A stretch of DNA of 64,000 nt from assembly GCA_014359475.1 (NCBI GenBank), contig JACIZI010000011.1, positions 27,808 to 91,807 of the forward strand. Direction: 5' to 3'. This document shows, piece by piece, positions 51,511 through 60,509 of the stretch (its first letter is position 1; each line of letters starts with the position of its first letter). The notes beneath the pieces were generated by a model. The model did not search any database, was not told the origin of the DNA, and saw only the letters and a program-made list of their open reading frames with translations. The translations under genes were made by a program, and so were the position numbers. This stretch comes from Marinobacter sp. Lineage in GTDB: Bacteria; Pseudomonadota; Gammaproteobacteria; Pseudomonadales; Oleiphilaceae.

Positions 51511-53424
51511 ATGTCAGCAACTCAGGATATCACCAAACCCCAGAACATCCGCGCGATCATGACGTTCCTGCGTCAGCACACGCCGTTCAGCCATATGGAT
51601 GAAACACACCTGGCCTATTTCGCCGAACATGCGGAACTGCGCTTCTTTGCAGACGGGGATGTGGTACTCACACCGGACGATGGCCCGGTCCAACGTTTCC
51701 ATGTGGTCAAGCAGGGCCGCATACGCGGAGAGCGGGAAAGTGGCAAGGGTGGCGCAGTACAAACCACCTTTGAGATCAGTCAGGGCGAGTGCTTCCCCCT
51801 GGCAGCGCTGGTCGGCGAGCGGCCCACCCGCACACTGCACCGGGCGGCCGGCGACACTTTCAGCCTGAGTATCGACAAGCCCACGTTTGTACAGCTGCTC
51901 TCAGATAGCGAACCCTTCCGGGACTTCTGCCTGCGCGGTGTCAGCAGCCTGCTGGAGCAGGTGAATCAGCGTATCCAGTCCGGTGCCATGGCCTCCATCA
52001 GCTCCAGCAATTCCCTCAATACGCCACTGGAGCGCTATGCCATCCGCAACCCCATTGTCTGTTCTCCGGACCTGCCGGTACGCAAGGCGGTGGCCCGTAT
52101 GCACGAGAACAATGTCGGCAGCATTATCATCACGGATGATGAGCGCCATCCTGTCGGCATTTTCACCCTCCGGGACCTGCGGACCATGGTCGCGGAAGAA
52201 AAGGCACCCCTGGACACGCCGATCCGGCAAGTGATGACCCGGGCCCCCTCCCGGCTGACCGCCCGGGCGGATGCCTTTGAAGCGGCCATGCTGATGGCCG
52301 AGCACCACTTTGCGCATATCTGTGTGGTGGACGAGGACGACCGGCTGATCGGTGTGGTGTCGGAAAGAGATCTGTTTTCCCTGCAGCGGGTGGATCTGGT
52401 CAACCTGGCGCGAACCATTGGTACCGCCAGCCATTTGCGCACCCTGGTGAGCCTGCGCTCCGATGTATCACGGCTGGTGGACGCCATGCTGGCCCATGGA
52501 GCCGACTCCGGTCAGGTGGTCCGGATCATTACCACCCTCAACGATGTTACCGTGCGCCGTGTGCTGGAGCTGAACCTGAAAAAGAACGACCCGGGCATCC
52601 CCTTCACCTGGCTGACCTTCGGCAGTGAAGGCCGCCAGGAGCAGACCCTGCTGACCGACCAGGACAATGGCATTCTGTTCCGGACCCCGGCGGGCATGAC
52701 GGAAGACCAGGTCCGGGAAAAACTGCTGCCATTTGCCGAAAAGGTCAACAGGGAGCTGGCCGAATGTGGTTTCACCTGGTGCAAGGGCAACATCATGGCC
52801 AGCAACCCGAAACTCTGCCTGAGTGGCGACGAGTGGAATGAATGGTTCCTCCGGTTTATCGATGCGTCCACTCCGCAGAATCTGGTCTACAGCTCCATTT
52901 TCCTGGACATGCGTGCGGTATTCGGGCCCCGGGAGCCACTGCAAGAACTGCTGCAAAAGGTGCTGGGCCGTATCCGCAAGAACAAGCTGTTCCAGAAAAT
53001 GCTCGCCGGCAATGCCATCAACCGCAAGCCACCGCTGACCATGTTCCGCAACTTTCGTTACGCACCCGACGGAGACAAGCATTCCCTGGACCTCAAGCGC
53101 CAGGGCCTGGCACCCTTTGTTGAATCGGTGCGGGTGTTTGCCCTGGCCAACGGCGTGGAAACGGCGAACACACTGGCGCGAATGGAGGCTCTGACCCGGA
53201 AAGGAGTCTTCGACGAAAAGGACGCCAACGCCTGGCAGGAAGCCTATAGTCTGATTCAGGCCATGCGCATGCGGGCGCATCAGGAGATGCTGAATAAAGG
53301 CGACAAGCTGACCAACTACATCAATCCGGATGACCTCAACCCGCTGGACCGGCGAATCCTCCGGGAATCCTTCCGACAGGCCCAGCGGCTCCAGCAGAAG
53401 CTGGAACTGGCTTACCAACTCTGA
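51511..53424 (+). CDS. cNMP-binding/CBS/DUF294 nucleotidyltransferase-like protein
   Basis: A 637-residue cytoplasmic protein starting MSATQDITKPQN at ATG 51511 (the frame is open from 50791, antisense to the Smr gene). Domains in order: a cyclic-nucleotide-binding-like beta barrel (about 20-130), two CBS repeats (about 175-295: NPIVCSPDLPVRKAVARMHENNVGSIIITDD and VMTRAPSRLTARADAFEAAML), a DUF294 nucleotidyltransferase domain with TFGSEGRQEQTLLTDQDNGIL, and a DUF294 C-terminal helical domain. Such proteins usually sit with a DnaQ-like exonuclease and an acetate-type symporter, as here. The signal sensed is unknown. Confidence 0.9.
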   Translation: MSATQDITKPQNIRAIMTFLRQHTPFSHMDETHLAYFAEHAELRFFADGDVVLTPDDGPVQRFHVVKQGRIRGERESGKGGAVQTTFEISQGECFPLAALVGERPTRTLHRAAGDTFSLSIDKPTFVQLLSDSEPFRDFCLRGVSSLLEQVNQRIQSGAMASISSSNSLNTPLERYAIRNPIVCSPDLPVRKAVARMHENNVGSIIITDDERHPVGIFTLRDLRTMVAEEKAPLDTPIRQVMTRAPSRLTARADAFEAAMLMAEHHFAHICVVDEDDRLIGVVSERDLFSLQRVDLVNLARTIGTASHLRTLVSLRSDVSRLVDAMLAHGADSGQVVRIITTLNDVTVRRVLELNLKKNDPGIPFTWLTFGSEGRQEQTLLTDQDNGILFRTPAGMTEDQVREKLLPFAEKVNRELAECGFTWCKGNIMASNPKLCLSGDEWNEWFLRFIDASTPQNLVYSSIFLDMRAVFGPREPLQELLQKVLGRIRKNKLFQKMLAGNAINRKPPLTMFRNFRYAPDGDKHSLDLKRQGLAPFVESVRVFALANGVETANTLARMEALTRKGVFDEKDANAWQEAYSLIQAMRMRAHQEMLNKGDKLTNYINPDDLNPLDRRILRESFRQAQRLQQKLELAYQL

Positions 53425-53436
53425 GGTACTGTCAGC

Positions 53437-54144
53437 ATGCTGGAAACGCTCAGAAACTGGCTGTTAACACGCCGCCACGGTGACTCTCCGGATCTGGATG
53501 AAAGCCAGTTGCCGCAGCCCAAAACAGCCGGCAACCAGCCTTTGGACAAAACCCGCTTTATCGTTCTGGATCTGGAAACCAGCGGCCTGAACCACAACCG
53601 GGATGAGGTGATTGCCATCGGTGCCGTTGCCATCCGCAATAACGCCATCAGCCTGGCTGACCAGTTTGACCTGATACTGCGGCGCCCCGGGCTGGACATC
53701 TCTGAGACGGTGCTGATCCATGGTATCGGACCGGAAGCTCTGACTCAGGGCCATGAAACCGAAGATGCATTGCTGCATCTGCTGGACTGGATGAACGGAG
53801 ACCCGATACTGGCCTACCATTCGGCCTTCGATCAGCGATTCCTGGAGAAGGCACTCAAGCAGACCCTGGGGTACACCCGCAACCACACCTGGCTGGATGT
53901 GGCCGAGCTGCTGCCAGCGATGTTTCCGGATGCAGAAACCGGCGGACGCGGCCTGGATCACTGGGCCGATCACTTCCGACTGGAGATCAGCGAACGCCAC
54001 CACGCGGCGGCGGATGCGATGGTCACCGCAGAACTCACCCTGATTGCCCTGAACCGTGCCATGAACCAGGGCATCCTCACCCTCGGCGATCTGGCCGCCA
54101 AACTGAAATACCACCGCAAGCTGCAAAACATGCACCGCCTCTGA
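53437..54144 (+). CDS. DnaQ-like 3'-5' exonuclease
   Basis: A 235-residue DEDDh exonuclease: FIVLDLETSGLNHNRDEVIAIGAVAI (Exo I, DxE), LAYHSAFDQRFLEKALKQTLG (Exo II Asp) and ERHHAAADAMVTAELTLIAL (Exo III, H-x4-D). It resembles the epsilon subunit but stands next to the CBS/DUF294 gene, 12 bases downstream, a recurrent pair. It is probably not the main proofreading subunit. Confidence 0.9.
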   Translation: MLETLRNWLLTRRHGDSPDLDESQLPQPKTAGNQPLDKTRFIVLDLETSGLNHNRDEVIAIGAVAIRNNAISLADQFDLILRRPGLDISETVLIHGIGPEALTQGHETEDALLHLLDWMNGDPILAYHSAFDQRFLEKALKQTLGYTRNHTWLDVAELLPAMFPDAETGGRGLDHWADHFRLEISERHHAAADAMVTAELTLIALNRAMNQGILTLGDLAAKLKYHRKLQNMHRL

Positions 54145-54325
54145 AGCGCCACCCGGGCGGATCGGCCACTCCTTAGACCAATTGCCAATACCGATATATC
54201 CATTGGGCAGTAGAGTCAGAGATAGTCCAAAACGGGGGAAAATTACAGGAATAACACATTCTTTCGTTGTTCGACCCCGCCAGAATTTATAACAGCTCCA
54301 CAACAACAAAGCAGGAGTGAATGCC

Positions 54326-54589
54326 ATGTCAGATCACAGCTACGACGCTGAAAACTACTGGAAGGCCAATCTAAGGCTGATCTTCGGGAGCCTGATCATC
54401 TGGGCCCTGGTTTCCTACGGCTTCGCCATACTCCTCCGCCCGATGCTTGAAAGCATTGCGGTTGGCGGCACGGATCTCGGGTTCTGGTTTGCCCAGCAGG
54501 GATCCATTCTCACCTTCATTGCCCTGATCTTTTTCTACGCCTGGCGTATGAACAAGATCGACGAGCAATTCGGCGTGCACGAGGAGTAA
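54326..54589 (+). CDS. DUF4212 small membrane subunit
   Basis: An 87-residue membrane protein with two helices (LRLIFGSLIIWALVSYGFAILL and WFAQQGSILTFIALIFFYAWRM). ATG 54326 follows AGGAG with an 8-base spacer; an upstream GTG is also in frame. DUF4212 proteins accompany VC_2705-type sodium:solute symporters, and the symporter ATG is 5 bases downstream. A role as its accessory subunit is likely. Confidence 0.88.
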   Translation: MSDHSYDAENYWKANLRLIFGSLIIWALVSYGFAILLRPMLESIAVGGTDLGFWFAQQGSILTFIALIFFYAWRMNKIDEQFGVHEE

Positions 54590-54593
54590 GCCC

Positions 54594-56366
54594 ATGGATC
54601 AGCAATACATCATCAACCTGTCCTTCGTGGGTGCCTCCTTTCTGCTCTATATCGGTATCGCGATCTGGGCAAAAGCCGGAAGCACCAGCGACTTCTACGT
54701 GGCCGGTGGCGGTGTCCACCCGATCACCAATGGTGCGGCCATCGGTGCCGACTGGATGTCTGCCGCGTCTTTTATTTCCATGGCGGGCCTGATTGCCGCC
54801 GGGGGTTACTCCAACTCCACCTTCCTGATGGGCTGGACCGGCGGTTATGTGTTGCTGGCCATGCTGCTGGCACCCTACCTGCGTAAATTCGGCAAGTTCA
54901 CCGTGCCTGAGTTTATCGGTGACCGCTTCTACAGCCAGAACGCGCGGCTGGTGGCGGTGATCTGCCTGATTGTGGCCTCGGTTACCTACGTTATCGGCCA
55001 GATGGCCGGTGCCGGCGTGGCCTTCTCCCGCTTCCTGGAGGTGGACTCCACCATGGGCCTGATGATTGCTGCGGTGGTGGTCTTCATCTACGCGGTTATG
55101 GGCGGCATGAAAGGTATTACCTATACCCAGGTGGCCCAGTACTGCGTGCTGATCGTCGCATACACTATTCCCGCCGTGTTCATTTCCATGAACCTGACCG
55201 GCAATGCCATTCCGCCGCTGGGCCTGTTCTCCACTCATGTTGATTCCGGTATGCCGGTGCTGGAGAAGCTGAACCAGGTGATCACTGATCTTGGCTTCAA
55301 CTCCTACACTGCAGATGTGGACAACAAGCTGAACATGGTACTGTTCACCCTGTCCCTGATGATCGGTACCGCCGGCCTGCCCCACGTGATCATCCGCTTC
55401 TTCACTGTTCCCAAGGTGGCTGACGCACGCTGGTCCGCAGGCTGGGCGCTGGTATTCATCGCCCTGCTGTACCTGACCGCCCCGGCCGTCGCCTCCATGG
55501 CGCGACTGAATATCATGACGACCATCTATGAGGACGGTACCGATGCCCAGCCCATCCTCTACGAAAATCGGCCGGACTGGATCAAGGAATGGGAGGTGAC
55601 CGGCCTGATTGAGTTCCAGGACAAAAACAATGACGGCAGGATCCAGCTCTACAACGATGCCAACGAAGATTTCGCTCCGGTGGCAAAGGCCCGCGGCTGG
55701 GAAGGCAATGAATTCACCTACAACAACGACATCCTGGTACTGGCCAATCCGGAAATTGCCCAGCTGCCCGGGTGGGTCATCGGCCTGATTGCCGCCGGTG
55801 GCCTGGCTGCAGCCCTGTCGACAGCCGCCGGTCTGTTGCTGGCGATATCCTCGGCAGTCAGTCACGACCTGATCAAGGGGCGCTTCAACCCCGACATATC
55901 AGATAAGGGCGAGCTGCTGGCGGCCCGCATATCCATGGGCGTGGCGATAGTGGTGGCCACCTATCTGGGGGCCAACCCACCCGGATTTGCCGCCCAGGTT
56001 GTCGCGCTGGCCTTCGGTATTGCCGCTGCCTCCCTGTTCCCCGTCCTGATGATGGGCATCTTCTCCAAGCGGGTGAACAACGTAGGTGCCATCAGCGGTA
56101 TGCTGGCGGGCCTGATCTTCACGCTGGTATACATCTTCATTTACAAGGGGTGGTTCTTCATCCCGGGCACCAACAACCTGCCGGATACCGCTCAACACTG
56201 GGTAGCGGGCATTTCACCCCTGTCCATCGGTGCGGTTGGTGCCATCGTGAACTTTGCGGTAGCCTTCATTGTCTCCAATGCCACTGAAGAGCCGCCTGAA
56301 GAGATCCAGAAACTGGTAGAAAGCGTTCGTTACCCGCGGGGTGCGGGCACTGCCCAGGATCATTAA
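54594..56366 (+). CDS. ActP-like sodium:solute symporter (VC_2705 type)
   Basis: A 590-residue SSF transporter with about 13 membrane segments: YIGIAIWAKAGSTSDFYVAGGGVHPITNGAAIGADWMSAASFISMAGLI, and GTAGLPHVIIRFFTVPKVADAR, matching acetate/pyruvate-type symporters. A soluble insert near residues 310-385 contains DKNNDGRIQLYND, an EF-hand-like loop at residue 343. The substrate is probably a short carboxylate such as acetate, by family. It ends at a strong terminator. Confidence 0.9.
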   Translation: MDQQYIINLSFVGASFLLYIGIAIWAKAGSTSDFYVAGGGVHPITNGAAIGADWMSAASFISMAGLIAAGGYSNSTFLMGWTGGYVLLAMLLAPYLRKFGKFTVPEFIGDRFYSQNARLVAVICLIVASVTYVIGQMAGAGVAFSRFLEVDSTMGLMIAAVVVFIYAVMGGMKGITYTQVAQYCVLIVAYTIPAVFISMNLTGNAIPPLGLFSTHVDSGMPVLEKLNQVITDLGFNSYTADVDNKLNMVLFTLSLMIGTAGLPHVIIRFFTVPKVADARWSAGWALVFIALLYLTAPAVASMARLNIMTTIYEDGTDAQPILYENRPDWIKEWEVTGLIEFQDKNNDGRIQLYNDANEDFAPVAKARGWEGNEFTYNNDILVLANPEIAQLPGWVIGLIAAGGLAAALSTAAGLLLAISSAVSHDLIKGRFNPDISDKGELLAARISMGVAIVVATYLGANPPGFAAQVVALAFGIAAASLFPVLMMGIFSKRVNNVGAISGMLAGLIFTLVYIFIYKGWFFIPGTNNLPDTAQHWVAGISPLSIGAVGAIVNFAVAFIVSNATEEPPEEIQKLVESVRYPRGAGTAQDH

Positions 56367-56411
56367 CCCATGGCACGTCAACCGGTACACAGGTACTGAT
56401 GGTTGACCAGT

Positions 56412-56444
56412 AACGGGCTTCCTCGGTGAGGAAGCCCGTTTTTT
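56412..56444 (+). terminator. rho-independent terminator after the symporter
   Basis: AACGGGCTTCC (56412-56422), loop TCGGTGA and GGAAGCCCGTT (56430-56440) form an 11-bp stem followed by a T run. It closes the DUF4212-symporter unit about 45 bases past the stop. Confidence 0.92.
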
Positions 56445-56463
56445 GTACAAGGATAAAAGTTAT

Positions 56464-56967
56464 ATGTTCTGGACGTTTGTTGCGACAATATTTGCCGGCC
56501 TGGGGGCTGCGGGTATTGCCCTGGGAATCCGGGCAATTACCGCACAAAAAGCCCCGAAGTGGATAATCCCCGCCTTCGCCGGTGCCGGCATGCTCGCGTT
56601 CCTGATCTACGGTGATTACACCTGGTATGACCTGAAACGCAGCCAGTTACCGCCGGAAGCCGAGATTGTCGGTACCGAGTCGGATGCCCAGTTACTCAGA
56701 CCCTGGACCTATCTGGCCCCTTATGTCACCGCCTTTTCCATTGTGGATACCGAAAGCCTGGCCCGGGATACCGGCAACCCTGATGTAGTCCGCTTCACCC
56801 TTTACCGGTTTCACCAGGGCTATACGGATTCCGTCGCCCACCGTGTTCACCTGCTAAACTGCACGTCCGGAGAACTGGTTCCGCTGGCATCCGATGGCCG
56901 TCCAGGCGTCGACAATATGCAGCAACTCAACCAGAAGGACCACCTGTTCACTACCGTTTGCAACTGA
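56464..56967 (+). CDS. Hypothetical membrane-anchored protein
   Basis: A 167-residue protein with two N-terminal hydrophobic segments (FWTFVATIFAGLGAAGIALGI, WIIPAFAGAGMLAFLIYGDY) and a soluble part YLAPYVTAFSIVDTESLARD. No family is recognised with certainty. It lies between the terminator and the hybrid kinase on the same strand, 23 bases before the kinase ATG, and may be the first gene of that signalling operon. Confidence 0.7.
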   Translation: MFWTFVATIFAGLGAAGIALGIRAITAQKAPKWIIPAFAGAGMLAFLIYGDYTWYDLKRSQLPPEAEIVGTESDAQLLRPWTYLAPYVTAFSIVDTESLARDTGNPDVVRFTLYRFHQGYTDSVAHRVHLLNCTSGELVPLASDGRPGVDNMQQLNQKDHLFTTVCN

Positions 56968-56990
56968 CCCGATCAGGGAACTGACCGCTG

Positions 56991-59900
56991 ATGATTAGCG
57001 CCTGGCTACTGATACTCATATCACTGGCTTATATCTCCCTGCTGTTCCTGATTGCCTGGGCGGGTGACAAACATCCGGGCCTGTACCGCAAGCGACTGGT
57101 GAGGCCCCACATTTATTCACTCTCGCTGGCGGTCTACTTCACGTCGTGGACCTTTTACGGAGCGGTGGGACGTGCCACTCAGGAAGGTTTTGCCTACCTG
57201 CCGATCTATCTCGGCCCGTTACTGGGCTTCCTGCTCGGCGCACCGCTACTGCACCGGATCATCTACATCAGCAAGCGCAACAACAGCACATCCATTGCTG
57301 ACTTCATCGCCTCCAGATACGGCAAATCACAACTGCTGGCCGCCATGGTTGCCGCTTTTGCCCTGATCGGCAGCGTTCCCTACATTGCCCTGCAGCTGAA
57401 GGCCATTGCCATGGGCTTCAATTTCCTCTCAGATGCCGGCACAAACTACCTCTCCATGAGCAACACTGCCTGGCGTGACAGCGCCTGGTACATCACCCTG
57501 GTACTGGCTCTGTTCACTATTCTGTTCGGAACAAGGCACCTGGAATCAACGGAACACCATCGGGGCATGATTCAGGCGATCGCCTTTGAATCGGTCATCA
57601 AACTGGTGGCTTTCATTGCCGTCGGCCTGTTTGTGATTTACGGGCTTTACAACGGCTTTGGCGATCTGTTTGGCCAGGTACGGGACGCGGATCTGCTGGG
57701 CAGGCTTACTACCGAGAGCTTTCACGCACCCTCCTTCATAACCCAGACACTCGTCGCCATGCTGGCCATTGTCTGCCTGCCCCGACAGTTCCATGTGATG
57801 GTCGTGGAAAATACCGATCACCGGGACTTTCAGACGGCCCGGTGGGCCATGCCGATTTACCTGGTGATTGCCAGTACCTTTGTGCTGCCGATTGCAGCCG
57901 CCGGGCTTCTCTCGTCGGAAGCTTTGTCAGCCAATCCCGACACCCTGATCCTGAAACTGCCCGTTGCAGCGGGTGAGACCGCTTTGTCTGTGCTGGTGTT
58001 TCTGGGTGGTGGCTCCGCGGCTGCCGCGATGGTGATTGTCAGCTCCGTGGCCATTGCGACCATGGTCAGTAACGAAATCATCATGCCGGCGCTGCTCAAG
58101 TTCGCGAACCCCCGGATGAATCGACGCAATAATCTCAGTTACCTTCTGATTGGCATCCGCCGGGTCGCGATTCTCGCGGTAATGCTGATTTCCTATGGGT
58201 TCTATCGCCTTGCAGGCGCAGAATACAGCCTTACAGCCTTTGGCTTGTTGTCCTTTGCGGCTGCAGCCCAGTTTGGCCCGGCGCTCATCGGGGCCATCGT
58301 CTGGCGGCGCGGCAATTTCACCGGAGCTGCATGGGGACTGGGGCTCGGTTGTCTGATGTGGGGCTATACCCTGCTCCTTCCGGCACTTACATCCACCGGC
58401 TGGATCAGTGACACGCTGGTTTCCGAGGGGCTTTTTGGCATCGGCTGGACCAGGCCCACCGCCCTTTTCGGTTCGGAGCTGGATCATATCAGCCACGGTA
58501 TTGCATGGAGCCTGGGCATCAATACCCTGACCTATATTCTGTTGTCGCTGCTCACTCGCCAGCGGGTAAGGGAAAAGATACAGATTGCCTCTTTCTTCCA
58601 CGATCCACTGCCACGACCCGATACTCCCCACCAGCCCAGCTGGGAAAGAGAAGTGCTGACCGCTGACTTGCAGGCATTGGCAGACCGGTTCATGGGCGAG
58701 GAACGGGCAGAGGCGCTGTTCCGCAACTATGAACGACGCAACGCCGTCCGACTGCACTCCCAGCGACCCGCCTCCCCCCACCTTATGAAATTTCTGGAGC
58801 GCCAACTGGCGTCGGTCATCGGTGCATCCACGGCCCGGGTGGTGCTTGAGTCGACACTTACCGGCCGGGACATGCAGATCGAAGATGTGGTCAGCATTGT
58901 CGATGAAGCCTCCCAGGCCATGACCTTCAGCCGGGAGCTGCTTCAGTCGGCCATTGAGAATATTGCCCTGGGCGTGTCCGTGGTGAACCATCAGCAGCAA
59001 CTGGTGGTCTGGAACCAGCGTTATCTGGAGCAGTTCAGTTACCCGAGAGGTTTTGTCCGGGTGGGGCGGCCGATTCAGGACATGATGCGCTATAACCTCA
59101 CCAGTGCCAGCCTGCCCGCCCGCCGGATCGATGAGATCATTGCCAGCCGGATGTCCAGAATGCGCAACGGTGAGCCCATGTCCTATGAGCGTCAACGCCC
59201 GGACGGCACCGTACTTCGCATTGAAGGCAGCCCGATTCCCGGCGGTGGCTACGTAACGACGTTCCAGGACATTACCGCCATGCGGCGCACGGAACAGGCG
59301 CTGAAAGAAACCAACATCTACCTGGAACACAGGGTCAAAGAACGTACCCAGGAGCTCCAGGTCATTAACGAGCAAATGCTTAAAGCCAAGTCTGTCGCCG
59401 AACAGGCCAACCGGAGCAAGACCCGTTTCCTGGCATCCGCGAGCCACGACCTGTTGCAGCCCATTAATGCGGCCCGGCTGTTCTCTTCTGCCTTGTCCGG
59501 AAAATCCCGTGATCCCGCGACCCGCGAACTGGTGCAACACATTGACAGCTCGCTGGGTGCTGCCGAGGAAATCATCAGCACCCTGCTGGATATCTCGAAA
59601 CTGGATGCCGGGGCACTGGAGCCCAAAATCAGTGATTTCCCGATCGATGAAATGCTCAGCCACCTGGCCACCGAGTTCACTGCCATTGCCGAAGATCAAA
59701 ACCTGGCGCTGGAGGTGGTGACAAGCAGTGCCTGGGTACGGTCCGATCCCAAGCTGTTGCGACGTGTCATCCAGAACTTCCTGTCCAACGCCATTCGTTA
59801 CACCCCGGAAGGTCGAATCCTGCTGGGCTGCCGGCGGCTAAAGGGCTACTTGCGCATTGAGGTCTGGGATACCGGCCCCGGCATCCCGGAAGACCAGCTG

Positions 59901-60509
59901 GCACACATCTTCGAGGAATTCCGGCGCTTCCAGCATGGCCGGGACAAGAAAGGCCTGGGTCTGGGCCTCGCCATAGTGGAGCGGATCAGCAGCATGCTGA
60001 ATCACCCGGTCAACGTCCATTCAATGCAGGGCAAGGGCAGCGTCTTTTCCCTGACTGTACCGCTGGCGGCTGCGGTTACTGCAACAGCCCGGCCCGCCAA
60101 GACCCGCAGTCAGACACGCCGGGTTTCCAGCCTCAGTGGTCTGCAGGTGTTGTGTATCGATAATGACCCCAATATTCTGGAAGGTATGAGGGCACTGCTG
60201 AACAACTGGAAATGTGACGTAACAACGGCAGAAAGCCTGGAAGACTCGCGTCAGAAACTGGACGGGCGGATTCCCGATATTATACTTGCTGATTATCAGC
60301 TGGATGATGAGAAAAACGGCCTGGACGCGATGGACTCGCTTCGCTCCGATGCCGGAATTGATGTGCCCGGAATACTGATTACGGGTTACATGGCACCGGA
60401 GGTGCGTGAAGATTCGGTTGCCCGGGGCTATCAAATTCTCTACAAGCCTGTGAAACCAGCCGCCCTGCGTGCCATGGTCAACAACCTTCTCAAGCGGCGA
60501 CAGCCATGA
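56991..60509 (+). CDS. Symporter-fused hybrid histidine kinase (SSF-PAS-HK-REC)
   Basis: A 1172-residue sensor. The first ~490 residues are a membrane SSF symporter-like domain (LKAIAMGFNFLSDAGTNY, VCLPRQFHVMVVENTD). A PAS domain near 640-760 (NIALGVSVVNHQQQLVVWNQRYLEQF) and a coiled coil follow, then HisKA with His819 in ASASHDLLQPINAARLF, HATPase (NFLSNAIRYTPEG, DTGPGIP, GLGLGLAIVERI) and a receiver with Asp1101 (IILADYQLDD). The layout is that of CrbS/MxtR-type kinases, which control acetate use in Vibrio and Pseudomonas. The stop overlaps the next ATG by four bases. Confidence 0.92.
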   Translation: MISAWLLILISLAYISLLFLIAWAGDKHPGLYRKRLVRPHIYSLSLAVYFTSWTFYGAVGRATQEGFAYLPIYLGPLLGFLLGAPLLHRIIYISKRNNSTSIADFIASRYGKSQLLAAMVAAFALIGSVPYIALQLKAIAMGFNFLSDAGTNYLSMSNTAWRDSAWYITLVLALFTILFGTRHLESTEHHRGMIQAIAFESVIKLVAFIAVGLFVIYGLYNGFGDLFGQVRDADLLGRLTTESFHAPSFITQTLVAMLAIVCLPRQFHVMVVENTDHRDFQTARWAMPIYLVIASTFVLPIAAAGLLSSEALSANPDTLILKLPVAAGETALSVLVFLGGGSAAAAMVIVSSVAIATMVSNEIIMPALLKFANPRMNRRNNLSYLLIGIRRVAILAVMLISYGFYRLAGAEYSLTAFGLLSFAAAAQFGPALIGAIVWRRGNFTGAAWGLGLGCLMWGYTLLLPALTSTGWISDTLVSEGLFGIGWTRPTALFGSELDHISHGIAWSLGINTLTYILLSLLTRQRVREKIQIASFFHDPLPRPDTPHQPSWEREVLTADLQALADRFMGEERAEALFRNYERRNAVRLHSQRPASPHLMKFLERQLASVIGASTARVVLESTLTGRDMQIEDVVSIVDEASQAMTFSRELLQSAIENIALGVSVVNHQQQLVVWNQRYLEQFSYPRGFVRVGRPIQDMMRYNLTSASLPARRIDEIIASRMSRMRNGEPMSYERQRPDGTVLRIEGSPIPGGGYVTTFQDITAMRRTEQALKETNIYLEHRVKERTQELQVINEQMLKAKSVAEQANRSKTRFLASASHDLLQPINAARLFSSALSGKSRDPATRELVQHIDSSLGAAEEIISTLLDISKLDAGALEPKISDFPIDEMLSHLATEFTAIAEDQNLALEVVTSSAWVRSDPKLLRRVIQNFLSNAIRYTPEGRILLGCRRLKGYLRIEVWDTGPGIPEDQLAHIFEEFRRFQHGRDKKGLGLGLAIVERISSMLNHPVNVHSMQGKGSVFSLTVPLAAAVTATARPAKTRSQTRRVSSLSGLQVLCIDNDPNILEGMRALLNNWKCDVTTAESLEDSRQKLDGRIPDIILADYQLDDEKNGLDAMDSLRSDAGIDVPGILITGYMAPEVREDSVARGYQILYKPVKPAALRAMVNNLLKRRQP

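Noticed and set aside
57927-59699. 590-codon open frame antisense to the hybrid kinase
   Set aside because: Same cause: high third-position GC keeps the antisense frame open. The kinase domains on the plus strand are unambiguous.
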